Shown: positions 25,368-34,533 of the stretch, piece by piece | How the letters are laid out: each line of letters starts with the position of its first letter | Position numbering within the stretch: the first letter of the stretch is position 1 | Notes under the pieces: generated by a model | Seen by the model: only the letters and a program-made list of their open reading frames with translations | What the model was told of the DNA's origin: nothing | Database searches by the model: none | Translations under genes and position numbers: made by a program | Source: an uncultured Clostridia bacterium | Lineage (GTDB): Bacteria; Bacillota; Clostridia; UMGS1883 | NCBI GenBank assembly: GCA_947629005.1 | Contig: CANRCD010000015.1 | Coordinates: forward strand, 1 to 44,034 | DNA length: 44,034 nt | Direction of reading: 5' to 3'

Positions 25368-27593
25368 ATGAAAAAGCTTCTTGCGGCGGCCCTTTCGGCC
25401 GTAATGGCTCTGGCCTCGCTTCCGGCGTTAGCGGCGCCGACGCTGCCCGTTATGGCGCGTGACGAGGTCGAGGGCTACATTGAAAAGGTGAACGACTATT
25501 GGATCACCTCGAACCGCAAAAACTTGGGCTCCGCCTTCTGGGAGCGCGGCGCCTACAACACAGGAAACATGGAGGCCTATATGCTTACCGGCATAGAGGG
25601 CTACCGCAAGTATTCCGAGGACTGGGCCGAGGCCAATCTGTGGATGGGCAACCGAAATACCGGCGATAAGAGCAAGTGGGCGTGGAGCTACACCGGCGAC
25701 GAAAACTCCACCGGCGCGCTTTTCGGCGACTGGCAGACCTGCTTTCAAACCTACATCGACCTCTATAACTTCGATGCGGATAAGGACGAGCGTAAAATCG
25801 CCCGCGCCCTCGATGTTATGGGTTACGAGATAAACCGTGGCAACGACGACTTCTGGTGGTGGGCCGACGGCCTTTACATGGCCATGCCCGTTTTGGCGAA
25901 GCTCTACCTTGTGACCGGCGACAAGCAGTATCTCGACAGCCTTTACAAATTCTTCAACTACGCCGCCGAGCTCATGTATGACGGCGAGGAGGGCATTCCC
26001 ACCGAGGGCGAGGCCTATACCTCTTCCGCAAAGCTCTCCGACGGCGCCGAGCCCGCCAAGGCCGACGACTTCAAGCACCTTTTCTTCCGCGACGCCGGCT
26101 ATGTTTTCCCGCGCAATCCGCTCCCCGACGAGCTTGCCGGCACCAAAAACTTCTGGGCGCGGGGCAACGGCTGGGTTTTCGCCTCCCTTGCCAAAATACT
26201 TCAGGACACCCCCGATAACTGGGAGCACCGCCCGCTTTTCCTTAAAATATACAAGGATTTTGCCGCCGCGATACGCGACTGCCAGAAGGTGGACGACGAG
26301 GGCCGCGGCTTCTGGACGCAGTCCATGCTTGCGCACAGCTATTCCTGCTCCGACGATAATCCGCAGGGCTATGAGACCAGCGGCACCGCCTTCTTTACTT
26401 ACGGCTTCCTTTGGGGAATCAACAGCGGCATACTGCCCGAGGACGAGTATATAGATTGCGCTCTGCGCGGCTGGAAGTACCTGACCGAGGTCGCCATTCA
26501 GGACAGCGGCCGCGTCGGCTACGTCCAGTGGGTGGGCGGCGAGGCCGGCAGGGCCGCCGTCAAGGATAACACGCAGGATTTCGCCGTTGGCGCGACGCTC
26601 CTCGCGGGCTGCGAAATGGCCCGCTACAGCGGCGGCATGACGGGCGATTTCTACCCCTATCTTCAAAAACGCACCGTCGCTACGGTCAGCCTTAAAATCG
26701 GCTCGCCCTATTCCTTCGCCAACAATAAGGTGAGCGAGCTTGAAGCCGCTCCCGTTGTCGAAAATGGGCGCACGCTCGTTCCCGTTCGCGCCGTGGCCGA
26801 GGCTCTTGGCGCGGAGGTCGGTTGGGCGCAGGAGACCGGCGCCGTCACCTTGAGCAGGAACGGCAGTTCGGTTGTTATGACTGTCGGCAGCGTCGATTAC
26901 ACCGTGAACGGCGAAGCCAAAACCATGGAGACCGCTCCCGCCATTGTGAACGGGCGCACTCTGGTGCCGCTGCGCGCGGCGAGCGAGGCTCTGGGTAAGG
27001 TGGTTTACTGGAACGGCGACAAGCAGATAGTTTCCATCGGCCAAAAGGAGAATTTGTTCTACCCCTGCGAGGAGGGTATGCTGAATATGCTCGACGGCAT
27101 TCTCACCACAGGCCAGATACCCGTTTGGACGCCTGTGGAGAAGGACTTTATGCCCAACATCCCCGCCCTGCGCGATCCGGCGGCCTTCAGCCCCGTTTCG
27201 GCGCAGTCCGAGGTCGAGCCCGAAAGCTTCAACGCGCTTTCCATGGCATACGATAAGGACCCCGATACCCGCTACGCCAACAATAAGATCGGCAGCACGG
27301 TGACCTTCGATTTCGGCGAGGTGAAAAAGTTCGCCAAGCTGGGCATATACTTCTGGCATTACGAGGACAGAAGCACCAAGTTCAAGCTGGAGATTTCCTC
27401 CGACGGCGCGACCTTCACCGAGGTTTATAACGGCGCGAGCGAGCAGGGCGTTCAGGTGAGCGTGCTCGACGTCGGCGCCGAGGCCCGCTACGTCCGCCTT
27501 ACCAGCGGAGGCAACAGCACCAACGAGTGGTTCAATATTCTCGAGATAGTCGGCTATGGCGACGGCGTGACTACCGAAACCAACCTTAAATAA
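25368..27593 (+). CDS. Secreted GH88/GH105-like unsaturated glycuronyl hydrolase with stalk and discoidin domains
   Basis: A 741-residue exported protein. Residues 1-23 form a signal peptide ending in a LAA-type site. Residues about 35-430 are an (alpha/alpha)6 barrel like GH105, with the candidate catalytic aspartate D167 in WWWADGLYMAMPVLAKLY and the FWARGNGWVFASLAKIL segment. Residues about 440-560 are a copper amine oxidase-like stalk domain with two repeats of NGRTLVP(V/L)RA. Residues about 620-735 are an F5/8-type (discoidin) module that may bind glycan. GH105 enzymes remove the unsaturated uronate left by pectate or rhamnogalacturonan lyases. The start follows AAAAAGGAGG. Confidence 0.88.
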   Translation: MKKLLAAALSAVMALASLPALAAPTLPVMARDEVEGYIEKVNDYWITSNRKNLGSAFWERGAYNTGNMEAYMLTGIEGYRKYSEDWAEANLWMGNRNTGDKSKWAWSYTGDENSTGALFGDWQTCFQTYIDLYNFDADKDERKIARALDVMGYEINRGNDDFWWWADGLYMAMPVLAKLYLVTGDKQYLDSLYKFFNYAAELMYDGEEGIPTEGEAYTSSAKLSDGAEPAKADDFKHLFFRDAGYVFPRNPLPDELAGTKNFWARGNGWVFASLAKILQDTPDNWEHRPLFLKIYKDFAAAIRDCQKVDDEGRGFWTQSMLAHSYSCSDDNPQGYETSGTAFFTYGFLWGINSGILPEDEYIDCALRGWKYLTEVAIQDSGRVGYVQWVGGEAGRAAVKDNTQDFAVGATLLAGCEMARYSGGMTGDFYPYLQKRTVATVSLKIGSPYSFANNKVSELEAAPVVENGRTLVPVRAVAEALGAEVGWAQETGAVTLSRNGSSVVMTVGSVDYTVNGEAKTMETAPAIVNGRTLVPLRAASEALGKVVYWNGDKQIVSIGQKENLFYPCEEGMLNMLDGILTTGQIPVWTPVEKDFMPNIPALRDPAAFSPVSAQSEVEPESFNALSMAYDKDPDTRYANNKIGSTVTFDFGEVKKFAKLGIYFWHYEDRSTKFKLEISSDGATFTEVYNGASEQGVQVSVLDVGAEARYVRLTSGGNSTNEWFNILEIVGYGDGVTTETNLK

Positions 27594-27645
27594 ACGCGCC
27601 GCTTGTGGACGGAGTTTCGTAGGCTCTCGCTGCGCGGTGTCGTGC

Positions 27646-27714
27646 GCGTAATGTATATGCGACAAAAGGCTTCCCCAAGGGGAAGCCTTTTTATTGTGCA
27701 AGTATATATTACGC
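27646..27714. terminator. Terminator within a long imperfect inverted repeat
   Basis: The core (27664-27692) is AAAAGGCTTCCCC, AA, GGGGAAGCCTTTTT, a strong bidirectional terminator. Outside it, GCGTAATGTATAT (27646-27658) faces TATATATTACGC (27703-27714), so the whole 69 bases can form one long imperfect hairpin. That is more than a plain terminator needs and suggests a small repeat element. The rest of 27594-27919 holds no gene. Confidence 0.8.
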
Positions 27715-27847
27715 AAAGACGATGTGACGTAGGTAGAGCCAAATCGGCGCTCAGCCGCGTATTATTGCATGGATATCGTGTGCCTGCACCTTGTCCGCCC
27801 TTCGCCCCAAGGTTGAATGACGCGCCCCTAATTCCCCGTTTCGGTCA

Positions 27848-27876
27848 TTGCATAGGCGGGCCGCCTATGCTATAAT
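27848..27876 (+). promoter_or_regulatory. Promoter of the second XRE gene with palindromic operator in the spacer
   Basis: TTGCAT (27848-27853), 17-base spacer, TATAAT (27871-27876). The stretch 27850-27870 is a perfect palindrome with 10-base arms, GCATAGGCGG and CCGCCTATGC, around one G. A protein bound there would block RNA polymerase, so autorepression by the downstream XRE regulator is likely. Confidence 0.8.
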
Positions 27877-27919
27877 AACGGTAAAGAAGCTTCTTAATCT
27901 ATCGAAAAGGGGAATATTT

Positions 27920-29440
27920 ATGGAAATATTCATCTCGGAAAATCTCAAAAGGCTTCGGGCCGAAAGGGGCCTTCGTCAGGAGGATCTGGCAAATCACATC
28001 GGCATAAGCGTTCAGTCGGTCAGCAAATGGGAGCGGGGTGAAACGCTGCCCGACACGGCCTTGCTGCCGTATATCGCCGAGTTTTATTCGGTGACGGTGG
28101 ACGAGCTGCTGGGCGTTGGAGAAATGCGTCGGGCGGCGGAAATAAAAAAATTTAAGGCGGAGTTTGATTCCTTGGGCGAGAAAAAAGAATATGTCGCCCA
28201 GATGAAGCTTGCCAAGGGCATTTATGCCGATTACCCCAACGACATAACGGTTATGCGCTGCATGATGGACACGCTGCGCCAAAACGGCTGCTTTGAGGAA
28301 AGCCTGAAATTTACCGAACGGCTGCTTTCGGCAGGGGCCGACAGCAACGCCCGCTACGAGGCTATAAGGAGCGGCGCCTTCTGCGCGAGGTACGCGCCCT
28401 GCCGAACGGAGGAGCAGGCCCGAAGGAACGCCGAGCTGGCCGAGCGTTACGCCCTTATGCTGCCGAATTATTATGAAACGATAAATCAAGTTCTCGTGGG
28501 GATAAATCCGAGCACGGCCCTTGCCGCCGCGAACATTGAGTCTCTGATGCACTGCCTTTACGGCAATATTCTTGTCCTTCAGTCCGACGATGTTCGGGAA
28601 AAAATCGCTCTGTGGAAAAAGGCCGCCGGCCTTGTGGAGTATGTCTGCGAGGGGTGCTTTGGCTCGATGAGCGACATTCTTCTGCGGCTTTACCTGTTTA
28701 TAGCCCACGACAGCGCGATTATCGGCGATGACGCGGCCGCGCTTGAATATCTGCAAAGAGGCGCGCGGATAGCGGCAATGTGCGACGAACACCCCCGAGG
28801 AACCTATACCTCTCCGCTGCTTGGCGGCGGCGAATACGTCTGCTCCGGCAAGGCTCGGGCCGCTTTGCGCTGCCAGATGGAGCGTTGGGCAGGCTTTGCG
28901 CGGATAAAGGCCTGTCCGGAGTTCAGGGCCATTATGGATAGCCTTGGCGAGTATGAGGAGACTAATGAGGACCTTATGCGGGGCGAGATGTTTGCCTATA
29001 AAATCGTGAACCTCGCGGCTTTGGAGTGCAGGGCGTATAGCGGCGCGGCGGACATTTGCGGCATAGGGCCGGCCTCTGCGGCGGATTGCGTACCATGTCT
29101 GAAAAACCTGTTCACCGGCCTGCCCAATTGTCATGCCGCTGAATTTGACGAAGAATTTATCAGTGAGCTCAACACTAAAGAAAACGAGCTTTTTGCTCTG
29201 CGCGAGGAAGGCAAAATAACGGCTGTCGGCGTGGTGAACAAGGCCTCCGATGTGTGGGAAATAGCCCTGCTCAGCGGCCTCTCATCAAGCGAGGACCCCG
29301 ATTGGAGCCGCATGGAGCGTATGCTTGCCTATTGCACAAAATATATCACCGACAGCGGTCATACGGCCCGTCTGCGGATAAGCGTGCTTAACACCATCAT
29401 CATCTTTGCCGAGGATATGGGCTACGAAAGAGCGGAATAA
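27920..29440 (+). CDS. XRE-family transcriptional regulator with helical C-terminal region
   Basis: A 506-residue protein with an N-terminal helix-turn-helix (ISENLKRLRAERGLRQEDLA, SVQSVSKWERGETLPD) at about residues 4-60, ending in the YSVTVDELLG segment of XRE domains. The rest is mostly alpha-helical with TPR-like periodicity. It is related to the 310-1386 protein: both have a charged linker, then YPND. The C-terminal part is about 150 residues longer here. ATG at 27920 follows AAAAGGGG. The promoter palindrome points to self-repression. The two flanking terminators have related stem sequences. The signal it senses is unknown. Confidence 0.87.
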   Translation: MEIFISENLKRLRAERGLRQEDLANHIGISVQSVSKWERGETLPDTALLPYIAEFYSVTVDELLGVGEMRRAAEIKKFKAEFDSLGEKKEYVAQMKLAKGIYADYPNDITVMRCMMDTLRQNGCFEESLKFTERLLSAGADSNARYEAIRSGAFCARYAPCRTEEQARRNAELAERYALMLPNYYETINQVLVGINPSTALAAANIESLMHCLYGNILVLQSDDVREKIALWKKAAGLVEYVCEGCFGSMSDILLRLYLFIAHDSAIIGDDAAALEYLQRGARIAAMCDEHPRGTYTSPLLGGGEYVCSGKARAALRCQMERWAGFARIKACPEFRAIMDSLGEYEETNEDLMRGEMFAYKIVNLAALECRAYSGAADICGIGPASAADCVPCLKNLFTGLPNCHAAEFDEEFISELNTKENELFALREEGKITAVGVVNKASDVWEIALLSGLSSSEDPDWSRMERMLAYCTKYITDSGHTARLRISVLNTIIIFAEDMGYERAE

Positions 29441-29504
29441 TTGCCGCCAGGAAATGTGACCGAGGCTGCTACTTCGTCGCATAATGTGTATAGGTCTGTA
29501 CAAT

Positions 29505-29536
29505 AAAAAGGCTTCCCTCTAAGAGGGAAGCTTTTT
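29505..29536. terminator. Terminator between the XRE gene and cardiolipin synthase
   Basis: AAAAAGGCTTCCCTC, TAA loop, GAGGGAAGCTTTTT with one unpaired base; it works in both directions between converging genes. TGTGTATA (29485-29492) and TATACACA (29558-29565) frame it as an outer 8-base inverted repeat. The stem resembles the terminator at 27664-27692. Confidence 0.85.
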
Positions 29537-29575
29537 GCCATTCCGCTTAAATTTTTTTATACACAGAAACCCGCC

Positions 29576-31078
29576 TCAGCACAGCGGCGTAAATATCCGC
29601 AGCACGCCGTCGAACAGCCATTTCCAGAAGCCGCCGCCAATGTTTTCGGCGGTCTTTTCTTCGCATTTTTCCTCAGTGGCAAGGAAGTCCGCCTCCAGCG
29701 CCTTAAGCATGGACGAGCCGTAAAACAGGGAATTGTTCTCGAAATGCAGGAACAGGCTGCGGTAATCAAGGTTTACGGTGCCCACCGAGCAGACCGCGTC
29801 GTCTATCAGGCAGGCTTTGGCGTGGACGAAGCCCGGGGTATACTCGTATATCTTAACGCCGGCCTCGAGCAGCGAGGGATAAAAGCTGCGCGACATACGG
29901 AAAACCAGCTTTTTATCCGGCACGCCGGGCATGATTATGCGCACGTCCACCCCTCGGCGAGCGGCGCGTACAAAGGCGCTTTGCAGGGCCTCGCCGGGCA
30001 TAAGGTAGGGGGTGAAGAACCACGCGCGCTCCTTCGCCTGCGAAAGCAAATCTACATAGAGCTCATTGCTCGCGGCCTGCTCGCGCAGCGGAGAGTCATA
30101 GTAGCTGAGTACATAGCCGTCGCCGCCATTCTCCGTTCCGGAGGCGGGAAGAACAAGCCCGTCGGAAATAGGGTCGCCGGAAAAGGCATTCCAGAACTCG
30201 GCAAACATCCGCGTGTAGCAGCCTGCCGCCGCGCCCTCGATACGGAAGCCTATGTCCTTCCAGTGGCCGTGCTTTACAATTTTGTTTATATACTCGTCGG
30301 CCAGATTTACGCCGCCGCTGAAGGCAACGCGGCCGTCGATTATAAGCATTTTTCTGTGGTCGCGGTAGTTGAGCGTACCCTTAAGCGCTACCAGCGGGTT
30401 GAAGGCGGCGCAGCGAATACCCTTTTTGCGCAGCTCGTCGGCGTTCTTGCGCGAGTAGGTGGAAAGGCTGCCCATGTCGTCGTACATCACGCGCACGTCC
30501 ACGCCCTCGGCCGCTTTACGGCTGAGTATGTCCACTATCGAATCCCACATCAGGCCGTTTTCCACGATGAAGTACTCAACAAAAATGAAGCGTTCGGCCT
30601 TGTCGAGCTCCTCAAGCATGGCGGGGAAGAGCTCGTCTCCCAGCGGATAGTACCTGACGCCCTCGGCGCGTACAGCCGGATAGCCGGTGACGCCGCTGAG
30701 CCAACGGAACGTCTGCCCCATGCGCGTATCGGCCTCGGAAATGGCGGCAAGTCCCTCGTCCTTTGGCAGAGGAGGTAGGGCCGAAGCGGCGGCCAGCTTC
30801 CTTTTAAGAGGCTTTGTGGTGCGTTTGTTGCCAAAACACAAATAAAGCAGAGCTCCCACCAGCGGAAAGCTGAGAATTACCAGCAGCCACAGTATTTTAT
30901 AGGTACTCTCGTCCTGCTTTGTTACAATGTATAGCACAAAAATCAGCGCCAGCAGCGACAGTATAAAATTAATTGCCGCTGCCCACGGAGCCAACCATTT
31001 CATCAGCGCCAGTACCCACAGCGCTTGGATTATTACAGCGGGGATTATAGTTAAAATCCGCCTCATAGTTTTTCCCAC
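29576..31078 (-). CDS. cls: Cardiolipin synthase
   Basis: A 500-residue membrane phospholipase D-superfamily enzyme that joins two phosphatidylglycerol molecules. Two N-terminal membrane segments (about 8-28 and 35-55) and a third near 62-80 precede two HKD motifs: HRKMLIIDGR near residue 243 and HAKACLIDD near residue 420, each followed by the expected GGVN or GTVNLD segment. The start is GTG at 31078, with GGAGGGAG eight bases upstream; the ATG four codons later has a weaker site. It is likely monocistronic, since the next minus-strand gene ends 59 bases upstream of it. Confidence 0.93.
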   Translation of the reverse strand: MGKTMRRILTIIPAVIIQALWVLALMKWLAPWAAAINFILSLLALIFVLYIVTKQDESTYKILWLLVILSFPLVGALLYLCFGNKRTTKPLKRKLAAASALPPLPKDEGLAAISEADTRMGQTFRWLSGVTGYPAVRAEGVRYYPLGDELFPAMLEELDKAERFIFVEYFIVENGLMWDSIVDILSRKAAEGVDVRVMYDDMGSLSTYSRKNADELRKKGIRCAAFNPLVALKGTLNYRDHRKMLIIDGRVAFSGGVNLADEYINKIVKHGHWKDIGFRIEGAAAGCYTRMFAEFWNAFSGDPISDGLVLPASGTENGGDGYVLSYYDSPLREQAASNELYVDLLSQAKERAWFFTPYLMPGEALQSAFVRAARRGVDVRIIMPGVPDKKLVFRMSRSFYPSLLEAGVKIYEYTPGFVHAKACLIDDAVCSVGTVNLDYRSLFLHFENNSLFYGSSMLKALEADFLATEEKCEEKTAENIGGGFWKWLFDGVLRIFTPLC

Positions 31079-31137
31079 AGGTTATTCTCCCTCCATAGTA
31101 CGTCTTGACCGAATACGCATCTTTGAACGTAAAATTT

Positions 31138-32709
31138 TCACCACTTTAAATTGCCAAAAAATCCACGCAGAACCTTGTGCCCGATTTCGCGGCCTATAGT
31201 GTTAAAGGCGCTGTTGGTTACCTTAGTCACAATAGAGATTTTTTTCTTGAGTTCGCGCTCCTTACGATCGTGTTCGCGTTCCTCCTCGTGCTTCCTGCGA
31301 ATGGCCTCACGCTCCTGACGGGCCTCCTCCTTTTCTTGGGCGATTCGCTCCTTTTCGGCCTCCTTTTCCTGCTTGATACGTTCTTTCTCGGCTTCGGCCT
31401 CCGCCTCGGCCTTCTCCTCGGCCTCGCGAACTTCCTCCAGCACCTCGTATGCGGAGCGGTTGTCAACGGCGTCCTTGTATTTAAGGTAAAGGTCCGAGCC
31501 GTTCACTATCTTTTCGCGCAAATCGTCGCCGCAGGGGCCCATGAAGCTCTGCGGAGGCAGGATAAACGCTCGCTGAACAACAGATGGCGCGCCGTCCTCG
31601 TCGAGGAACGAAACCAGCGCTTCTCCGGTGCCGAGCACCATTATGGCCTCCTCGGTGTCAAAGGCTGGATTGGCGCGGAAGGTCTGCGCGGCTGTCTTTA
31701 CGGCCTTCTGGTCGGATGGGGTGAAGGCCCTGAGCGCGTGTTGTATTCTGTTGCCAAGCTGGTCGAGAATAGCGTCGGGGATATCGGCTGGATTCTGGGT
31801 TATGAAGTATATGCCCACGCCCTTCGAGCGTATCAGCCTTACCACCTGCTCTATTTTTTCGATAAGCGCCTTGGGCGCGTCGTTAAAGAGCATGTGAGCC
31901 TCGTCGAAAAAGAAGGCCATGCGCGGCTTGTCAAGGTCGCCCACCTCTGGCAGCATTTCGTACAGGTCGGTCAGCAGCCACAGCAGGAATGTTGAGTACA
32001 GCAGAGGCTGGTTTGCCAGCTTCACACAGTCCATCACGTTTATAATGCCGGCGCTGTTTGAAGTGGTTCTTATCCAATCCTTTATATCCAACTCCGGCTC
32101 GCCAAAGAAGATGTCGCCGCCGGCGTTCTCAAGCGAGAGCAGCGCGCGGGTTATCGCGCCCACGCTCTGGGACGATACGTTGCCGTACCGCACCTGTATC
32201 TCCTTTGCGTTGTCCGAAACATAAAGCAGCATCGAGCGCAGATCCTTAAGGTCTATAAGCAGCATCTGGTTGTCGTCCGCCACGCGGAACGTCACCTCAA
32301 GCACGCCCTCTTGAGTGGGGTTCAGCCCAAGCAGGCGTGAAAGCAGCGTCGGCCCCATGTGCGACACCGTGGTCCGCACAGGGATTCCCTTTTCACCGTA
32401 AACGTCCCAGAACATAACCGGATAGTCGCGAAAGGGAAATTCGTCCGTTATCTTGCACTTTTCCAGTTGCTCGGTCACGTGCTTGTTTTCCTCACCGGTC
32501 TTTGCTATGCCGCACACGTCGCCCTTTATGTCAACCATAAAAACAGGCACGCCGGCCGTGCTGAGCGTTTCGGCCATCACCTTAAGGCTGATGGTTTTGC
32601 CCGTGCCGGTGGCTCCGGCGATTAGCCCGTGTCTGTTAGCCATTTCCGGCCGCAGATAAAGCGGCGTTTCGCCGGTGGCTATCCAAAGCTTGCCGTCATT
32701 TGTATACAT
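31138..32709 (-). CDS. HerA-like ATPase of the DUF853 (YjgR) group
   Basis: A 523-residue P-loop ATPase. Walker A is GATGTGKT at about 33-40, Walker B is [12 protein letters not shown] near 270, and the late motifs [23 protein letters not shown] match the HerA/FtsK-related DUF853 family. Residues about 420-490 are a charged coiled coil rich in E, K, R and A. The family is widespread, but its cellular role is not settled; HerA relatives pump or unwind DNA. ATG at 32709 follows a GAGGAGG ribosome site. No nuclease partner of the NurA type is next to it. Confidence 0.9.
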   Translation of the reverse strand: MYTNDGKLWIATGETPLYLRPEMANRHGLIAGATGTGKTISLKVMAETLSTAGVPVFMVDIKGDVCGIAKTGEENKHVTEQLEKCKITDEFPFRDYPVMFWDVYGEKGIPVRTTVSHMGPTLLSRLLGLNPTQEGVLEVTFRVADDNQMLLIDLKDLRSMLLYVSDNAKEIQVRYGNVSSQSVGAITRALLSLENAGGDIFFGEPELDIKDWIRTTSNSAGIINVMDCVKLANQPLLYSTFLLWLLTDLYEMLPEVGDLDKPRMAFFFDEAHMLFNDAPKALIEKIEQVVRLIRSKGVGIYFITQNPADIPDAILDQLGNRIQHALRAFTPSDQKAVKTAAQTFRANPAFDTEEAIMVLGTGEALVSFLDEDGAPSVVQRAFILPPQSFMGPCGDDLREKIVNGSDLYLKYKDAVDNRSAYEVLEEVREAEEKAEAEAEAEKERIKQEKEAEKERIAQEKEEARQEREAIRRKHEEEREHDRKERELKKKISIVTKVTNSAFNTIGREIGHKVLRGFFGNLKW

Positions 32710-32747
32710 TTTCGTGCCTCCTCAAGCGAAATTGCTTAAACATATTT

Positions 32748-32776
32748 ATTATATCATATAATGTAAAAAATTGCAA
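32748..32776 (-). promoter_or_regulatory. Promoter of the HerA-like ATPase gene
   Basis: Minus strand: TTGCAA (32776-32771), 17-base spacer, TATAAT (32753-32748). Confidence 0.8.
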
Positions 32777-32834
32777 TAATAACTGTAAACAAAAATAAGC
32801 CGCTTCAATTATACATATTGCCGCCAAAAAAAGC

Positions 32835-32886
32835 TTGACAAGCTTGGTCTATTGTGATAGACTCTAATTAGTCTATAGCTATAGAC
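32835..32886 (+). promoter_or_regulatory. blaI-blaR promoter with two operator dyads
   Basis: TTGACA (32835-32840), 17-base spacer, TAGACT (32858-32863). Two dyads share the half site GTCTAT/ATAGAC: 32847-32862 (GTCTAT TGTG ATAGAC), covering the -10 box, and 32871-32886 (GTCTATAG CTATAGAC), covering the early transcript. Their centres are 24 bases apart. This is the expected layout for BlaI/MecI-type autorepression. Confidence 0.85.
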
Positions 32887-32904
32887 CAAAAAAGGGGTGA
32901 TAGA

Positions 32905-33267
32905 ATGGAGCAGGGAAGGCTCAGCCGCAGCGACTACAGATTCATGTCGGTGGTATGGGAAAACGAGCCGCTCTCCTCGGGGCAGTTGGCGAAGCTGTGC
33001 TATGACGAGCTTGGCTGGAAAAAGTCCACCACTTATACCATGCTTAAAAAGCTGGCGGAAAAGGGCTGCCTGAAAAACGAAAACAGCGTTGTTTCGTCGC
33101 TCGTCTCAAAGGACGAGGCGCAGAGGCTTGAGAGCGAATATGTGGTGGACAACACCTTCGCGGGCTCCCTGCCGGCTTTTGTGGCTGCCTTTATGAACGG
33201 CCGCACTCTGAGCGGCTCGGAGGTGGAGGAGCTAAGGCGGCTGATAGAGCGGGAGGATGAAAAATGA
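32905..33267 (+). CDS. BlaI/MecI/CopY-family transcriptional repressor
   Basis: A 120-residue winged-helix repressor. It shows the family pattern SDYRFMSVVWENEPLSSGQLAKL, then the recognition region GWKKSTTYTMLKKLAEKGCL, then the dimerisation half VSKDEAQRLESEYVVDNTFAGSLPAFVAAFMN. It most likely binds the two dyads in its own promoter. ATG at 32905 follows AAAGGGGTG. It overlaps the blaR1-like gene by four bases (ATGA), so both are made together. In this family the paired membrane protease inactivates the repressor on signal. Confidence 0.93.
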   Translation: MEQGRLSRSDYRFMSVVWENEPLSSGQLAKLCYDELGWKKSTTYTMLKKLAEKGCLKNENSVVSSLVSKDEAQRLESEYVVDNTFAGSLPAFVAAFMNGRTLSGSEVEELRRLIEREDEK

Positions 33268-34466
33268 AGGAGATGTTTGCCGCCGTCCTTAGGATGAGCC
33301 TCACGGCGTCGGCGGCGGCTTTGATGTTGCTGCCGCTAAAGCTGCTTCTGCTGCGGCTCGGCTGCCCGAGAAGGGCGGCGCTCCCGCTGTGGATAGCCGT
33401 AGCGTTCCGTCTTGTGTCTCCCGCGGCCCCGAGGGCGCACATAAGCCCGTTTAATCTCACAGGGGAGAGCGGCCTTGCGGTAAATATTACCGAGCCGCCT
33501 CGGTTTGCCGCGGTAGGCGTTGATTTGACCGGCTTAGCGGCAGGAATCTGGCTTTTAGGGGCCGTCGCTATGGTTGTTTTTGGAATTGCGTCATATACTT
33601 CTCTGCGGCTCAAGCTGCGCTTTGCGGTTCGTGCCGGCGAAAACGTGTACGCCTCGGAAGCCGTGCGCTGCTCCTTTGTGCTGGGCATAGCGAGGCCGCG
33701 AATTTACGTCTCCGACGGCCTTTCGACGGATGACCTTGCCGTCGTAGTGTCCCACGAGAGGACGCATATTAAAAGGAAAGATTATCTGCTTAAAATATTT
33801 GCCTATCTGGTTTTGTGCGTTCATTGGTTCAATCCGCTTGTATGGCTGATGTATCGGCTGTTCTCAGACGATCTGGAATTAGTGTGCGACGAGCTGACGC
33901 TCATAGAGCTGGGGCCGGAAAACAAAAGGGGCTATGCCGAGCTGCTGCTGAGAACGGCGGCATCTCGGAAGAGGACTGTCATGTACGGTCTTGCAGGCTT
34001 CTCAGCCGGCGGCGCGAAAAGGAGAATAAAAAACGCTCTCAAAACAAAAGCGGCCTCGAAGCCGCGTCTTGCAGCGGGTCTCACGGTCTGTGCGCTGCTC
34101 GCCGCCGCCTTCGCGACGGACGCGGCTCCCGCCCTGACGACGGACATCGAGTTTGAGCGAGTGAGTGCGCTCCGGCCGGCGTCGGGTCGGGTTTCGGCTT
34201 ATGGTGAGATCAGTAGGGTGGAGGGCATTTTTCCCAACAAATACGGGAGTATATCTATATTTTTTGACGTCGGCGTCGAGGACATAGCCGAGGTGGATTT
34301 CTATGATTCCAAAAGCGGCGAGCGCGTGGGAGGCGCCGGCGTTATGGCCAAAAGCGAGAGCGCATATCTATTCACCGGCTTTGACAGAGGCAGGACCTAT
34401 GATGTGGAAATCCGCAGTCGGGCGAGTCGGGACTGGCTTATCGAGGGAAGCTTTATGGTCTATTGA
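33264..34466 (+). CDS. BlaR1-like M56 family membrane metallopeptidase
   Basis: A 400-residue membrane protease. Four hydrophobic segments (about 10-30, 40-55, 85-108 and 175-195) surround the zinc motif HERTH (H164, E165, H168) in VVVSHERTHIKRKDYLLK, with further acidic residues in DDLELVCDELTL near 205. A fifth segment at about 278-297 leads to a short outer domain of about 100 residues with beta-strand character. True BlaR1 has a penicillin-binding sensor of about 250 residues there; it is missing, so beta-lactam sensing is unlikely by that route. The protease should act on the partner BlaI-type repressor. What the outer domain senses is not known. Confidence 0.88.
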   Translation: MKEMFAAVLRMSLTASAAALMLLPLKLLLLRLGCPRRAALPLWIAVAFRLVSPAAPRAHISPFNLTGESGLAVNITEPPRFAAVGVDLTGLAAGIWLLGAVAMVVFGIASYTSLRLKLRFAVRAGENVYASEAVRCSFVLGIARPRIYVSDGLSTDDLAVVVSHERTHIKRKDYLLKIFAYLVLCVHWFNPLVWLMYRLFSDDLELVCDELTLIELGPENKRGYAELLLRTAASRKRTVMYGLAGFSAGGAKRRIKNALKTKAASKPRLAAGLTVCALLAAAFATDAAPALTTDIEFERVSALRPASGRVSAYGEISRVEGIFPNKYGSISIFFDVGVEDIAEVDFYDSKSGERVGGAGVMAKSESAYLFTGFDRGRTYDVEIRSRASRDWLIEGSFMVY

Positions 34467-34533
34467 ATCGAACAAGTTAATTTTCGCAAAGCCGGCCCCT
34501 GCGGCCGGCAGCATACTAAAGGAGGATTTTTAT

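Noticed and set aside
25428-27716. A 762-codon open frame on the minus strand
   Set aside because: It is the mirror of the secreted GH105-like gene. High GC at third positions keeps the opposite frame open; it has no signal, domain or ribosome site, while the plus strand has a signal peptide and known domains.
27899-29134. A 411-codon minus-strand frame opposite the second XRE gene
   Set aside because: Low-complexity, His/Arg-rich translation with no domain; the plus-strand gene has a clear helix-turn-helix, promoter and ribosome site.
34303-34533. An N-terminal extension of the SLH protein from 34303
   Set aside because: It overlaps the BlaR1-like gene in another frame and would bury a good signal peptide that has its own AAAGGAGG site.
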